Origin: Angiostrongylus vasorum
Lineage: Eukaryota; Nematoda; Chromadorea; Rhabditida; Metastrongylidae
Assembly (NCBI GenBank): GCA_018806985.1
Contig: JADANN010000383.1
Span: 62,001 to 126,000, forward strand
DNA: 64,000 bases
Direction: 5' to 3'
Position 1 is the first letter of the stretch. Every line of letters begins with the position of its first letter. The notes beneath the pieces were generated by a model. It saw only the letters and a list, made by a program, of their open reading frames with translations, searched no databases and was not told the origin of the DNA. This document shows, piece by piece, positions 10,301 to 25,300 of this stretch. The position numbers were made by a program, and so were the translations under genes.

Positions 10301-13300
10301 CTGGAACAAAAAAAAGGGTTACTGCGAGCCTAACAAGTCTATAATTTTCAACATTACTTTCTGAAGTGACATCCCGAATTGTGAATAAAGTAGTAGTAAA
10401 GGCTAGTCAAACTATTTTTCACCTTATGAACACCATAAACGCCACAACAAATTTCCCTGCACCACATAAGAGAATTTATGAACGATAGACGAATATAACG
10501 ACGTAACGAAGCGATGCTATAGCAACCCAACCTTACCACCTCCACATAAGCTCTGATACTATTTTCTAAGAGAGGACGTAGCCTGTATAATTTCAATACA
10601 GACCATCTACGAAACAGTTACACATGAGTGATCATGCGTCACCCTGTTGAAGTGTTTCTATACAGTTATTTGTATGGAAAATTAGTAATTAGCTGCTCTC
10701 AAAAGAAATGGTGGGGCATTTTCCCACAGCGCCAAGGCAACCCAATTTGCACCCAGTTTGCAAGCACATGAGAACATTTCGGGTTGCTTGATTACTATGA
10801 ACTCAAAGGGTGTAAGTATCACTGCCGGCATCTATCTCTCTTTCCACAAAACGCTTTTAGACAAAATTCGCAAGTCTACTTGATAAAAATAGATCTACCT
10901 TCACTTGAAAATTAAGCCGGTCCTCCTTCAGTGCCTCTGACATCAGTAGAATTCGACTTTGAAGTGCTTCACGAGCTCGCACATATTTCACGTAGATTAC
11001 TTCGTCTTTTCGGACACTTAAATAAAGGCAGACATAGATAAAGGTCATACTAAGCACATGGCACTGCATAAACGAATACTACAAGTGTCGAACTTTTTCT
11101 TGCGAGAACTGCGCGCTTCTTCAGGATTGAAAATCCCAACATGCTCATCGGCAATCGCCATAATTGCATGTAACTAAAACAGAAGAAAAATGCGTAAACC
11201 ACAAAATAGGGGAGAAAGAATTGACATCTATACGGAAGCGGAATTCAAATGAAATAGGAATTACTCAATACGAACCCTTTCCTTCAGCAGCTTGCTAAGC
11301 AAAGTTAACGACTTCCACTCTACCATCTCTGGCACAGTTTTCACGTTGTTCAACATCTGCAAAAGTTATTTTTTTTTCTCTTAAAACTGGTGCTTTACAA
11401 GTAACTTAAGCTTGTTCATTTGTGGACTAATTCGCATAGAAGTTAATGCAGAAGTGTGATAGTCGCAAGATGATTCCAGACGTCAATGCACCCAGTGAGA
11501 CGAAATATCCTTTGTTCAGTCTAGGCGAGAAAGGCAAGACAAAAAATTATTGGGCTTCAAAAAGCCGTATTTATCGTTGCCAAATAATGGAACTTGTGTG
11601 GCTATGGGTAGAGCGTTGTAGTTCCTAATAGATTTTATTTCAACTAAAAAGTTCAATATGAGCTTAGACATGTTTGTTAAAAGGTGTAACAGTTAAAAGC
11701 TGTACAAACCGGAATCTCGCCAATGGTTAGTTACTCCACACTGAAGTATGAAAATGACCCCGGCTGGTTAATACTAAGCATGTGCTCTGAAACCTCGCGA
11801 CGGTTTTAGGAGGTATTCCTAGGTGTCAGGCTCCGATGTAGAACTGCGTGTTCATCTACCCAGCAGAGCCTCCCAACCTGAGAAGGACTCCGACGTTTCC
11901 ATCAGGAAGCCTAGCTAAGAAAAAACCAAAACCACGATCCACCATCGTCCTGGTATCAATCTAGTCGCATGGTGGGAAATCTCCTTCTGGTCCACAAGGG
12001 CAGTGACTGCCTGTGTTGGTGACGGCATAGGGCAGACTTTGGCTTGGCTGACCTCGGAACTCCACGTAATCACAGTGTCTAAACAAGCAAAACTCCGAAA
12101 AATGGAAATTGTGCTGGGGCCCACACAACCAGTGACGGCGGGCCATCCCAGTATCCAAGTAAGGATGCAGTCTGAAATAAAGAAATCTGACTTGAACAGT
12201 ATTTCAAAGCACTAACCAAATCGACAGGCATTTGAATCGCACTGAAAAGAGCAGTGAGCGTTTGAACGAGTCGCTCCCGTTCTACAGCGAATTGTGAGTG
12301 AAGCGGAAGCAGACGAGATGTTAACTGGCAACAGTGACTGCATTTTGTTAGTGCGGCCGTCAGCACCTCATCCACTAGAAGCAGCAACATTAAATGATAT
12401 AAAGGCACATAAATAAGTCCCACATCTAATATTTAACTGTACATAACACTAACTATAACCTATCTACTCCCCCTTAGATGGCATCTCTGTTTGACAACTT
12501 TAACGAAAAGTTATATACATTTTTGAACACAGCCATTGTTAAATTCAATGGTGCTGAGATATTTGCAAAACTCCTCAACGCAGGTGTCTGCGGTGGGCAA
12601 CGCACGCGCTATTGTCCTTTCCGGGAAGCAACGCGTTCACCGCCACACCATGCCTGTCCTTCGTTTCGCCTGTTTCTCAGCTAGCTCTATCGATCTTTGC
12701 CATCAGCAATCACCCGATTTCCCCCTACCGAGATCAATCCCGCTGGTGGGATTAGCTCAGATTAGAACTAGCTGAGAGACAGGCGAAACAAGGGACCCAT
12801 ATGGTGTGGTGGTGAACGCGTTACTCCCCGGAAAGGACAAAATCGCGTTCGTTTCCCACCTTAGACACCTGCGGTCCAGAGTTTTGCAAACATCTCCGCA
12901 TCATTGAAGTTATATTTTGCAATATACCCTACCATTAAAAAGAGTAGGTAGTAAATAATAAGTTAAAACAGGCATGGACAGTTATTCCAAATGAGTACTG
13001 TGGCTGGAACTCTTAGCTAGGAATACAAAGGTCTTCCTATTAGTCTTAGAGGTGTTACAGATATTCATCAGAAACATAAAACAATAGAAAAAGAATGCTC
13101 AAGGAATTTCTAAAAACATTCAATAGTAAGCAATTCACTTCTCTGATCCTTCGCTTGGAAAGCGGTAGCAAATGATATCACACTATGAACGCCCACCAGT
13201 GATCGGTCAATCAACGACGCCAGAAAATCGCAAATCGTTGCCTTTGAAGCGTACTCGACGAATTTATATTTACATTCGTCGCCCTAAGAGCAAAACACCC

Positions 13301-16300
13301 CTGTAGTACTGTTGAAACTATCGAAAACAACAATAAAAACTTCATAACGGCACCTCCTTATAAACTACGATCGCCTTGTAAAATTGGCTGAAGAACGACC
13401 GGAAAGTTTTCACACATATGAATAAGTAAACAGACCTCCTCACTTAAAACCTGCACCAAATTGTCCGCTATAGTGTTCACAGCTTTTTCCACCTCATTAT
13501 CAGAATCCATACATTTCATGGCCAGATTACACAACCACTTCAGCAACTCACGCAACGTGAAGTTGTTCGCTAAAAATTCCCTTCTTTGATATATTTTGAA
13601 TAACCTATTACTTATGCAATATTCATGACATCACAGATTCACTAGCTCTGTTAGCATTAATTATGGACATCGTACGCAGCAAAAAGCCGTTGAATAGGAA
13701 ATTTATGGACTCATCGATTCCTTTTAAATTATTTAACTGCAGTTATCGTTCAGTGGTAGTCACCCCGTATTACAGGGTGGTCCAGCCCACCCTGGCGCTG
13801 ATTCGATACCGGTCCAGGCAAGCCAAGTCTCTCATTCTTCCAGGGTTGGGCAACTAGTAGCTAGCAGACTAATCTGGGACAAGCCGACTCCTTCAAATCC
13901 ACGCGTGAACGCCTAAGAACGGCTATCTCTGGATTTCAGGGAGCGTCGACACGACAAACGTTCAACAGCTTTCGTGACGAAGACGAAAAATGTTAAAACA
14001 AGGAGCTGAAGCCACACGCCTAAAGGTGAGAAGTTCGAATACCTTCGTAGATGATGAGTGCGAGGAAGCGAATCGAATGCAAGAAATGCTGGTATCCGCA
14101 CAAGTGTGGTACATGTGATCTTGGACCATGTAGTTGAAAATGGTATAAAAAAAACTTGCAGCTGCAGAAATATGGTGATATTTCCAAAAAGAAGCACGTT
14201 GGAATCAAAAGTTCGAAGCACTTAACGAAGCTAGAAAAATACGGTTGCGCTTCAACTGAAAAACAGATCCAACACATGGAGATATAAGCCTCGATAATGA
14301 AGAAGGTCTCGGAGCACTCAACGGGTTTTGACAATGACCATCTGAATGCGATAATATAGATAGATGGTTCTCGAGAAAACACTCAAGAACAGCATTTTTT
14401 AGTAGCCTAAGAACTCAACGTCCTGCGTTTAACAATCGCTCATGGAAGATTTTGGAAAGATGGAAAAGGTTGGCAAATGAGTGCCAAACGAATTTAGCAA
14501 AGAACAAGAATACGGCAAATGATCTCTGTTCTGCGTTATAAAACCGACCCATTCGCCTCCACACTGAGAAGTGTGACGAAAACTGAACCCTGTGGCACAA
14601 GATTGGGTTTGATGCATTACCAAGAGTGAGATGAAGCTCCTAAGCTGTTTTCAAAATCGAACTTTTACCAAGAGGTTATCGTGGGATATTCATACTCCAC
14701 ATGCGAACTGAGACATCGCGACTTTCTGAACGCTGACGAAACGACCATAGCATGAAAATGCTGCCATGAAATAGATGAAGTTCATTAGAAAATGCAGCGC
14801 GCTTACTCAACATTGGTCAACAGAAAAGGTTCACCTCTCTTGCACAAAAACGCTTGACCACATCTTGCAAAAGGAAAGCTGCAAAAGTTGAACGAATTGG
14901 CCTACACGACAATTCGCTTTATTCCACATAATCAAGGAAACTTTATTAATCAACTACCACTTTTTAAGCATCTTAGCAACTAATATCTAGGAAAATCTTC
15001 AAGAACTAGACCGCTCTTGAAACCAACTTGGAAGAAGTCGTCACATGTAAAACCACATTTTTAAATTTTCGGAATAAGCAAAGTTGTACCGCGTTCAAAA
15101 AACATGTGTAATCGAACTGTTCCTATTTCGACTAAAATGAACTTCTGTTTGAGCCGAGTTGTGGTATTTTAAAATTGGGGTTAAAAATCAGCCAACTATT
15201 GCACCAATCTAGTAAAAAGGAGGACATCCGACATCACGTTTAAAGCTGTGTGCACCACTCACAGTGAGGCGAAGAGAAGTATTACACCATAGAGGGTATT
15301 CAATAAACTCATCATAAAAATGCATTTCGCAAATCAACTTCAAAAAACTTCATATGTTTTTAAATTACCGGTATATGTAGCGTTGGTTGCACGCTGGAAA
15401 TGGAACACCGATGCAAAGATCACATCGTGAAGGCAGAAGACGACAAATGAATGATAGAGTCGGCAGGATGACTAGCAAAAGAAGGTTATCCCAAATAACA
15501 TTAACAACAGGGTCCGTGTACCAAATCTACGATAACGTTCTTTTCGAACATTCCTATAGTGAACTTGAACATAGTCATGAAACACTTCGGATTGTCCATC
15601 ATTTTCATCAGAGCAGAACAAATCTAAACTGAATAGAAGTGAAAAAAACAAAAACGGAGACAATAAGGAAAGCAAGTAGCACTGCTCGCTCTACTCAATA
15701 GTGAAAAAATTTAAAAGGAAAGTAATTGCTGAAATAAAATAGTAGGATTGACGAGCAATTTTTCCAGTAATTATCCCCCTACAGGTAAAATGAAGTTGGA
15801 GAACCTTTACAGGATGCAATAAACCCAGGGACACCATAGAAAGCAGGTGAACAAAGCTGTCCATTGGTGTGTTTGGTATCCACGACCCTTTCTCACTACA
15901 GGATTATTCCGCTACAACAGTTTTCCAGCTAAGTGTCAAACTTTCAAAGCACTATCCATAACGCATCGCACCACCAATGCTGTATTTTGAAACGAAACTA
16001 TCAAATCTTGACCGACCATCAAATTCTTTTCACACTGGACAGGACTAACAACACGGACACCTTCATTCAACACTAACCATTCAATGCTGGAATGATTAGT
16101 CACAAATTAGGAGAAGTTACCTAGACTGTACTACCTTGAATATCAGCTTAGCTTGTCGTTCTAATTCCACACTAATGCGTCTCCGTTCCTCGCCTTCCTT
16201 GCGATCCACTAATAGTATGGCCGGGAGAAGTTTGGTCACAAACAAATGACAGTGGCGAACAAGGCTGCCATTAGTGGTTAAAGTTTTCTCGCCTCCTCTT

Positions 16301-19300
16301 GTCAATGTTGCATTCAGGTCTGAACGCTTCCCTAAACTATTGGCATTCCAACACCAGATGTAACTACTTGATAAATCATTGTAATGTCTGCCCTTTAAGA
16401 TAATATTAAACAAGAGACGGTAACACTAGAAGTTCAGAAAAGTCCTACTTACAGATAGGAATCACTTTTATTGGTTGACTTCGATATTTAGTTGACAGAT
16501 ACAGTAAAATATTCGCATATGCCTCCAGAGCCTAGAATCAACGAATTGTTTTTTAAGGGCAAAAGTAAAATAAAAAAGAGATTATCAATAAAAACCATGA
16601 AGCTGACTACAACAGCATTTCTGGAAATACCTGAACCTATGCGAAAATGTTCGAGTGTTTCAAATCTTTGCACAGAGTTGAAATATTTTAACGTCATTTT
16701 AAACTTCAAAAGAAGTGCTGGTCCCAGCGCAATGTGTGGTTGTGGACCATATAAGTATCCAGGTAGGTACCTTAACGTTTTCCTTGGATTCCCCCTAATT
16801 ACTAAATTTGGATTAAAAGTCTTAGAATCTTTTCGCTTGTACTGTCCGATATGAATAAAGAGATAAAACAAAGCATCATATTTCGATGAAGCGATAACTA
16901 TTTTAAATACGAAATCACAACCTCGTAAGAATTGTCTTTTTCATAAATCACATACCCTTGTTTTGCTCGGATTTGCCAGCTCGCGAGACTCAATCCAATC
17001 CGCGCAGTTCGTACTAGTGTAGTAATCAAGAAGGAATCTGTAGGAACTCATAAAAACACTACAAAGTACATTTCTAAGTGAAATAACCCAACTGTTTAAA
17101 AAAGTGGAAATCACTGAAGATAACTGATATAGCCTCAATACCACAAACGCAGATATTTATCACTTGGATAGAGGAAAACGCCGTGTTTCACACCTATATT
17201 AAAAATTCAGGAAAAACCTACGGATACCCCACTAGGCTTTAAAGCTCAAATACCACTTGTTTTTCAACTAAAACAGCTAAAAATGTCAAGTCCGGTTATT
17301 AGAGCGATAATAACGACGCCTACTAACCCTGCCGAGGAGATCAACGTGTTTGTCCCACAAAAAATGGAATGAAGTGGATGAAAACCATCGAGTAAAGACT
17401 TCGACAAGGAAAGCATACGGTCGATTGCCCAATCCAGCAGCTCAGAGCGTAACTCGTTCAATGCCTCAATCGAAGATGACTCTCTGAACATCGTTACCTT
17501 GAAACACCAAGATTTTGCGAATGATGTTGGTTGTTTCTTATTGAACAAAAATAAGAATAACCACTCACGGAGGTACAATCGTTTCAAAAATGCGCGTTAG
17601 TGAAAAGCAATTTATAAGAACATCCGCCTGTTTTAACTCCACACTTGGCCCTCCATCGGTTGTTCCGGCTTAAATACAAGGAAAAATTAAGTAAGCTGTG
17701 GAGTGTCAACTAAGTAACTAACAGCTCTAGCGAAGTCAAAAGTCAACATTCAGGCAATGTAGGCTCACTGATAAATATAAGCTTAGGAAACAAACATAAA
17801 GTAAGACCAGGATCTGTATCCATAGGCTATTCGCCTAATTTCTTTCCCTTTGGAAAGCTTCAAAGTAGCAAATTAGTACCTTTGCTTTCCTTTCTTCGCA
17901 CACATTTCTCCCGAAGCACTTCGTCCAGTTCTTTTCTTCGTCCCAATAAAGCAGTTATACGATCCACATTCGTCACACTGTGTTATTAAGGGAACATTTC
18001 TCAACCAAACAAGCAATAAAAGCATTTCCAAACTTTATAATACTCAGAAATATTTAAAATCATGTATATATGACTTTTAAAGAATATTCTCAATTATACT
18101 ATTGAGTGATTAACGAAAGTCTCCACTACTTAAACAGATATCGATGACCGGCTTGACTCCGAAGGTTTTCAACTAGGTACAACCCTAGGTGAACCCAACT
18201 AGGTACAACCCTAGCATTGAATTAACCGGTTAACTTATTATAAAGAGTTTAATGGTGGCACTATATGAAATAAGCAAACACGTTTGTTCGGCGAAAACAA
18301 GTAATTAATACTACACAGAGAACTAATATTATATAACTTTGAAGATGGGACGCCTGTAGCGCAGTGGACCGACGCGCCCTGCAATACACATAGGAGCGAC
18401 CACAGCGCCCTAGGCTCACCAAGCCTTCTATACGCCCGGTGTCGGCAACGTGGTACCAGACTTGTCTGGGAGGAGCATAGAAACACTGGCTCGATACATC
18501 GGTAGAAAACTGCGAGTCATTGCAAAGCCGAAATATGCATTCAGTCACCTCCAACCATGCTTAATGAAGTCGAATACCTGGCGCACCACTCAAGGACAGA
18601 TCAACGCCGAAAGCTTTGTCATTTGAACTTTGAAGATTCAAAAAAAAGCTTTCATGGCACAAAACTGTAGGCACACTTAAATCATTGCTTATCCAAATAT
18701 ACAAAATAAATTGAAAAATCTTTGCTTCATATTCAAAAACTACTTGGAGCAATACTTTTGTAAGCTCAGTTTAATTTAATCTCAGTATAAACAATCACTG
18801 TAACTTTGTTGGTAGCGAAGACATAGAAAAAGTCGCCGAATAAATCTTTGTAACAATCTTGCATCAGCTTACCAATGAAATAAAACATCGATTAAACTGC
18901 GTAAGGGGTTACGATGCAGAATCTGTTAAGAGTACTGGGCATATGGATAATCTCAACGAAATTCGCCGTAGTGAACTATACCTCTGACTTTCATGAAACC
19001 TGCTCCACTCATGTTCGATGAGTACATCATATAGATTCAGCATCATACGAGCGAAGAGCAAGTTCGCACAACCACGTGCGGTTGCCGGATTCCATTCCGA
19101 TAACTTATCGACACCTAAAGTTATATCTTTCAAAAGGGCGATAAGTAATCTGAAACAGAAAACATTAATGACTTAAACAGTTGACGATGAAGTATCTATG
19201 TCTTCAACGCTATCGAGAAAATGACTCGTGACCTGCTGTGCTGCTTCGGTAGGAGACTAACAATAATTAAATACATTGTAGACATGAACAACAAAAAAAA

Positions 19301-22300
19301 TTTTCCCAAGTGCTCCACGTCTATTTAGGTCAAGAAATTAACATGATGAACGACTTAGCTCTAGAGTTGAGCAGAAGGAAACGAGCAGCTTGGGGGCGCT
19401 TTCAAGACCATCGAAGATGTAGTGAAGAAGACAAAGAACACCCGACTCCGTGTCTACCTATTCGACTCCACGATTCTTCCTGTTCTAACGTATACGTCAG
19501 GAACCTGGTCGCTGCGTAAGCAGGATTAAAGGTCACTTAGAATTACTGAACGCGCTGTCGAAAGGATGATGCTAGTAGTACTCCGTGTCACACAAGTGAG
19601 GAGAAGGATTCGAAGCTCCTACCTACGTCGACGATCAAAAAATCAAAAATGGCCTCTTGTACGCGTAACGTCGGAAATGCGAGGTACGTAATGCATTTGA
19701 ACATCAACTGATGGACAAGTGGATTACTCGGCATGCCATACGTACAGCAGGAAGACCACCGACTAGATGGCCATAGTTCTTCACGAAATCCCTTGAAAAA
19801 ATAGATGTGATACTCAACGAGTTCTCTTTGCGAGCAGAACCCACTGGGCCACTCTTGCACGCACGAGGGAAAAATCGAAGATTTATGGGCACCCATTCGA
19901 GGTCACTCGACGAACAACGGGACGGCAGTGATACAGGTGATACATGCCAAATGAACTTAATGATGCGTAAATAAATCTTCAGATCCTCAGTATAAAATTT
20001 TTTGTTGCGTTGTCTATGGAAAACAAAAACGATGTTTTCCAATACCGCATTGTGGAGACAGATTGCATTTTAATTCTGTGTAAAAGCCGCTGTGTTCCAA
20101 GTAACAGAAAACAGAAAGAGGAAGAAAAAAAACAGAAAAAAACCCCGAAGTCAATAACCCCAAAAAAACCAATCACCACCTAACTCATATACAGGGACTA
20201 ACGCCACATCAAAAAACACCCAAAAAAGCACCAACAAAAGCGTAACCTTACTAAAAAAATTAATAAGAAATAAGAAATAAGCGTTACACCAAACTTAAAA
20301 CAATCCATAACATCAGGATGCCCAAAGAACCAAAACAAACAAAAATTCTTGGAATCTGATGGAAACCATTACAAAAATGAAGCTCTCTTTAATAAATTGA
20401 CTGAAATCCATCAAAAAACTACGGCGCGAGCAATCGAAAGGTATCAGCTTTCTCTCACAAAAACCCGTCGCACAACAAAAGAAATTGTAAAAATTACAGT
20501 ACAAAACTTTGCGTCACTCGGTATACTCGCCGAAGCTGTCCCCATATTTCAAACACTATAAAACATTGCTAACCTTCTATTCTATGCCTACTACAATTTT
20601 CTCACAGCAGGGTATGATGTGAATTACAACCACAACGATGCTGAGATATTCGCAAAACTTGAACCCCGAGCCAAATCGAACCACGACTTCACTTTCTGGG
20701 GCTCGCGCATTACACACTGCGCCACGAAAGCCTTTTCTCTGCGTTCTTCTCAGCTAGTTTTCTACCTAACGCTGCCATTAGCAATCATCCGTCGGCTGGA
20801 CTCATCTGGGGACCCCACATCAGCATTGAACCCAACTAAGCTGAGGCTGTAGTCGAAATCATAGTGTTAACCTCTTATTTTCTGCCTACCACAGTTTTTC
20901 ACGACAGGGTATGATGTGTGAACTACACAAAGTTTTGCGAATATCTCAGCATCGTTGTGGTTGTAATATGAAACATTATTGCTGGAAAATTTTCAACGAC
21001 TACGTAGCTTTTGAGAATTCCTTCTCAGTGGTATAGTTCCTCTTACGACTAGTAGGAATTATTATAAGCTGGGTATATGAAAACGATGCTCGACAACGTA
21101 ATATTTACAAGCGTACGCATGGTAATTCGTGAGGGCGCTGTGCAGTACGTTCTTTTTCATCACTCGTCGGACACGGCAAGCATTACGTTTTTCGCTCAAC
21201 GTGTTCGTGATGAGTTCGGACAACTAGTATCTGTATTTCCACTGTAAGCCTGACATCCTGCTCATCCCACTCGCCAGTGACTCTCGTTTGGCGGTTGTCG
21301 TTAACAATTGCTATGTGTCAAGCTGATTTATAAAACCCAACTTATGGGAACGCGTGAATAGTCTTCGACTATAAACATTGGACAAGTCTTTTTCATTTTC
21401 CTTACTTGCATGGTATGGGAAGTCATAAAATTACTCCTCAATAGTGTGGTCAATAATATCGACTACCTTTACCCATCAATATGCGTAGTGTCCTGGTCTC
21501 CAAGCCATAAAGTGGAAGCGAGTATTCGACAGATAGGTCAAATTGGACCACACTCGCCGATATTGTGCTCGCCTCCTCTTAAATATAAGACAGCCCAGTA
21601 GGTATCCTCTCACTTAGCATTCCAACAGCTATCGTGTGATAGCCGAAAGCATGTATTAATGTAAAAGGACAACAGATTTGTCAGATGTTTCAGACCTCCA
21701 TCGATGAGGTCGCATATTGGACTTTGAAGGAAATAGCTGCTATAACTATATGTAAACAGTTTCCAGAACGGTATGATGATAAGTGGATGTGGTTAATGAA
21801 GAGATTGGAACAGAAGTCGGTGGAAACCTAATACAGTGTAAATTCTCCATATTACCTAAGTCGTGCACATCCTCGTTGCTCGCTTTTAGGACCCACGAGT
21901 CTATGAGATCATTAGCGTTCTTTTGAACATTGACCCCAATTTGCGTCTGGGTTGGTGCTACATCGGCGACAACTTCTTCGCTCAGAAGACACTGAATAGC
22001 CTGAAATAACTTTTTTACTGCTTTAGTGTAGCAAGATGTTCATGAGTGTCCACTAACAGCACAGACCTCTCTTAACTAGGGTCTCCGGAACTAAAAGCAT
22101 GACGTTTCAATAAGAAAACTTAGCTAGGGGTAAACTAATCCAATGGATGCCAAGGTTTTAACAACTTAGTCCAAATAAGTCAAAAATTTTGTCCAAACAA
22201 TACCGGTAAACGATTTCCAACGGTGAGGATGACTTGAAAAGCCACAGCAAAGTAACTATAGCATTTTAGTAAAAAAAATGCTCAAATAACTACAACAATC

Positions 22301-25300
22301 TCTAGCGACCCACATACAGAGCTCGCTCGCCCTGGTCATGCCATAGAACTACGACGTAGATTGGTAACTCAACCAAAGATAATTTCACATAATACTCGCA
22401 ATGCGGTCGTCAGACTACACAGTAAGGATCACTAAGAAATATCACGTGTCCAAAATCAAGGGATGGTTCTCTCTTCATGAATAAGACGAGGAGACACGAA
22501 TGCTCTGTAGTGAGAGAATATGACGATAAAAAGACAGAAATAAAAGGCGGTAACAAACGGGAACGAGCCTACTGCGGCAATCTCCAACAAATACATGGAC
22601 GTATTTGTTGCTCATCTCATGGACAACGGCGAGGAAGAAGAAAGAGTAGGCTCTCACGACCGTAAATAAGGGCCATCCACGCTCGCTGTATTTAGAAATC
22701 TCTGACCTGGACCAGATGCGGTAGAGGCTCCACTAATGTTATCACACCACCAGCCGTCATGCACATTGCTTCCGCTTTCCACTCAGGAGCTGAAAATACC
22801 TTTCTAAAATCCATCCTTATGCACGAAATGAAGAGAATGGCGCACATTCCGAAATATGTCATATCATCGTTCAGGGTCAATTTTATGACTAATAACACAA
22901 GTACCCACATCCAAAGACAAAAGAACTCGTTCTATTAGAGTACTTTCCATTGATTGTAATATAGAAGATAAACGCTATCAACAAATCTAATAATGCGTTT
23001 CCTGAATGTAAGTAGTTTGTCAGCTAGAGGTGCTACCTGGTATCCAACGAACGCCGAAAACTATTTGAAATGAACAGCTGGGATGATGCATGAATACGCA
23101 CCACGCAACTCACTTTGAACGATTGCTGTTCCACACAACCTTGACTAGTGAAGTTCTGTGAGGCCCGATGGAACCATTGGATAACTCGCTATGATTCCAT
23201 ACATTAGGTTTTTTCCACCTTTCAGTAATTTCATTACATTCCCCATGTCCTCTATATTGTTAATGAGTGTGTTCATTAGGTTAACTGCTTTAAGAAATTC
23301 CAAAACTTGACATACACTGACTACGACAATTTCCCGTATGCTTCCACGTTGCTGTTTTAAAAAAGTCTTCTGTTTGCTATGATACCGAAATTTCAGCAGA
23401 ACGTGAAGAAAATTCAGGTCTATTCATTCATAAGAACATAAAAAAACAGGAATCGCAAATATCTTATTCATTTCCTTTATCTCAAATGAAAGAGAGGATT
23501 ATAAAAAAGGAACTGACCTGTAGCTGCATGAGAAACCAGGAAATCTAAGCACTGTCCAGCCATCGGAGAGTTCCTTTTACCCTCTTCAGCAAAACCAAGA
23601 TAAACGGCCGTCTTAGTGGGAGTCCACTGAGTTATACATCGTTTGAGTAGCCCAATCACCTCCAAACAAACTGTCTCATCCGTCTTGCGTTTACATCCCA
23701 TCGCTTGTAAACTCTAGAACATATGGTGTATTAATGAAATAAAACATATATTAGCGGCCCCAGAATCTGGCCACGCATTTGTCATAAAGGATGAGTTAGG
23801 TAACGGGGTCAATGCCACTACACTTGGATATTTTGGATACTTGGATGGCCCGTCTTCAATGGTTGTGCCGGCCTCAACAAAATTTCACTCTCGGAGCTTT
23901 GCTGGTTTAGCCATCGTGGTTCCTCTGAGGTCCCGAGGTCAGCCTGGCCATTCTGCCCTAGGTCGTCATCACTCAAGGCGGCCGCCGCCCTTGTGGATCA
24001 AAGGAGATTTGCCACCATGCGACTAGTTTGATACTAGAACGGTAGTGGATCCTAGTATTGGTTTACTCTTAGATGGGCTTCCTAGTGGAAACGCCGGACA
24101 CCTTCTCAGCTTGGCAGGCCCTGCCGGGTGGATGGATCTCGTCGCAGCCCAAGACCTAGGAACACCCTCCCAGCCACGATGAGGTGGTAAACCATTAGGA
24201 GGCATTGCCTCTATATGACAGGGTAATATTTTGCGTACACACGTAATCACACTTTTGTATATATGTGCAGATGATTCTTGAGTACAAAAAGTGTTCCACT
24301 CTTTCTGTCGTTTGTACGATGGAAACCACTTGGGTCAAGAGCACAAAAAACACATGACTTGCTTGCACCTTTCTGCAGACGAACATGTGAGAAAATGAAA
24401 GGAGGAATGCGTGGCCTACGTCGATGTTCAGGAATCAAGACTCTCCTGGGTCAGATGGAACTACGATTATTCTCTCCTTTTACAAAAATAGATAAAAATA
24501 TAGGTAGATATAGATAGACAAATATAGATATATCCCTATTATTATTTATATCCAAGCTATCATATGCATTTCCTACCTCAAATCACAAATGGCGAACTAT
24601 ATTTGGACGGACCTGAGAGGAAAATGTTGCGAATGACTGTGACAATTGAGAGCCGGCGATAACCTTTGGTTGTTTGCTGAAGCTACGAAAGATAAGCATT
24701 AAAATTGGAACTACAGTGCTCGCATGGCGTGAATCCAAAAGATTTCCCTAAAAGAAAAACACTGTTTGCCCTATGTACTTTGTTACAAAGGAATTAAAAG
24801 ACCTAATATTTCGATCTTGCCCATAGTAAATAACGGGTTTGAGCTTCACTAGCAGGAAAAATTTGAGTACTAGTTGTGATAGTCATCGTTTTACATCATC
24901 AACACTGAAAAACATTCTTACTTTAACGCTCTGTAACAACTGTTCCCTTAGTTGCGACCTATTGTTAATAATAGGCATGAAGCACCTGAAAAATTTCACT
25001 TCGGGCTCAAAAAGTTTGCAAAAAATGCATTGAAAGTAGTTTATGAAGATCTAAGAATCATGAAATACTCAAGGACGTAATTCATTGTTCTCTTGATGAG
25101 CAGATACCAGGTTATTAACCTATTCCTTGTTTATAAAGAGGCTGACGTCTCGGCGGATTTCGGCTTCGTCGGAGCCTTGAAGGGTAAGTTCACTGCAATA
25201 TACCCAGCCAAACATCTCCATAACCAAACAGAGAAAATTCTAACCGAAGATTTCAATCGCATTGAAAACAAAACATTGAAACCACTGAAACATTCGCTTT

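Noticed and set aside
16488..16871. Overlapping ORFs of 120 and 127 codons on opposite strands in a FANCI intron
   Set aside because: Neither shows a recognisable family or conserved motif. The FANCI exons on both sides join in phase without them. Possibly an unidentified dead repeat.
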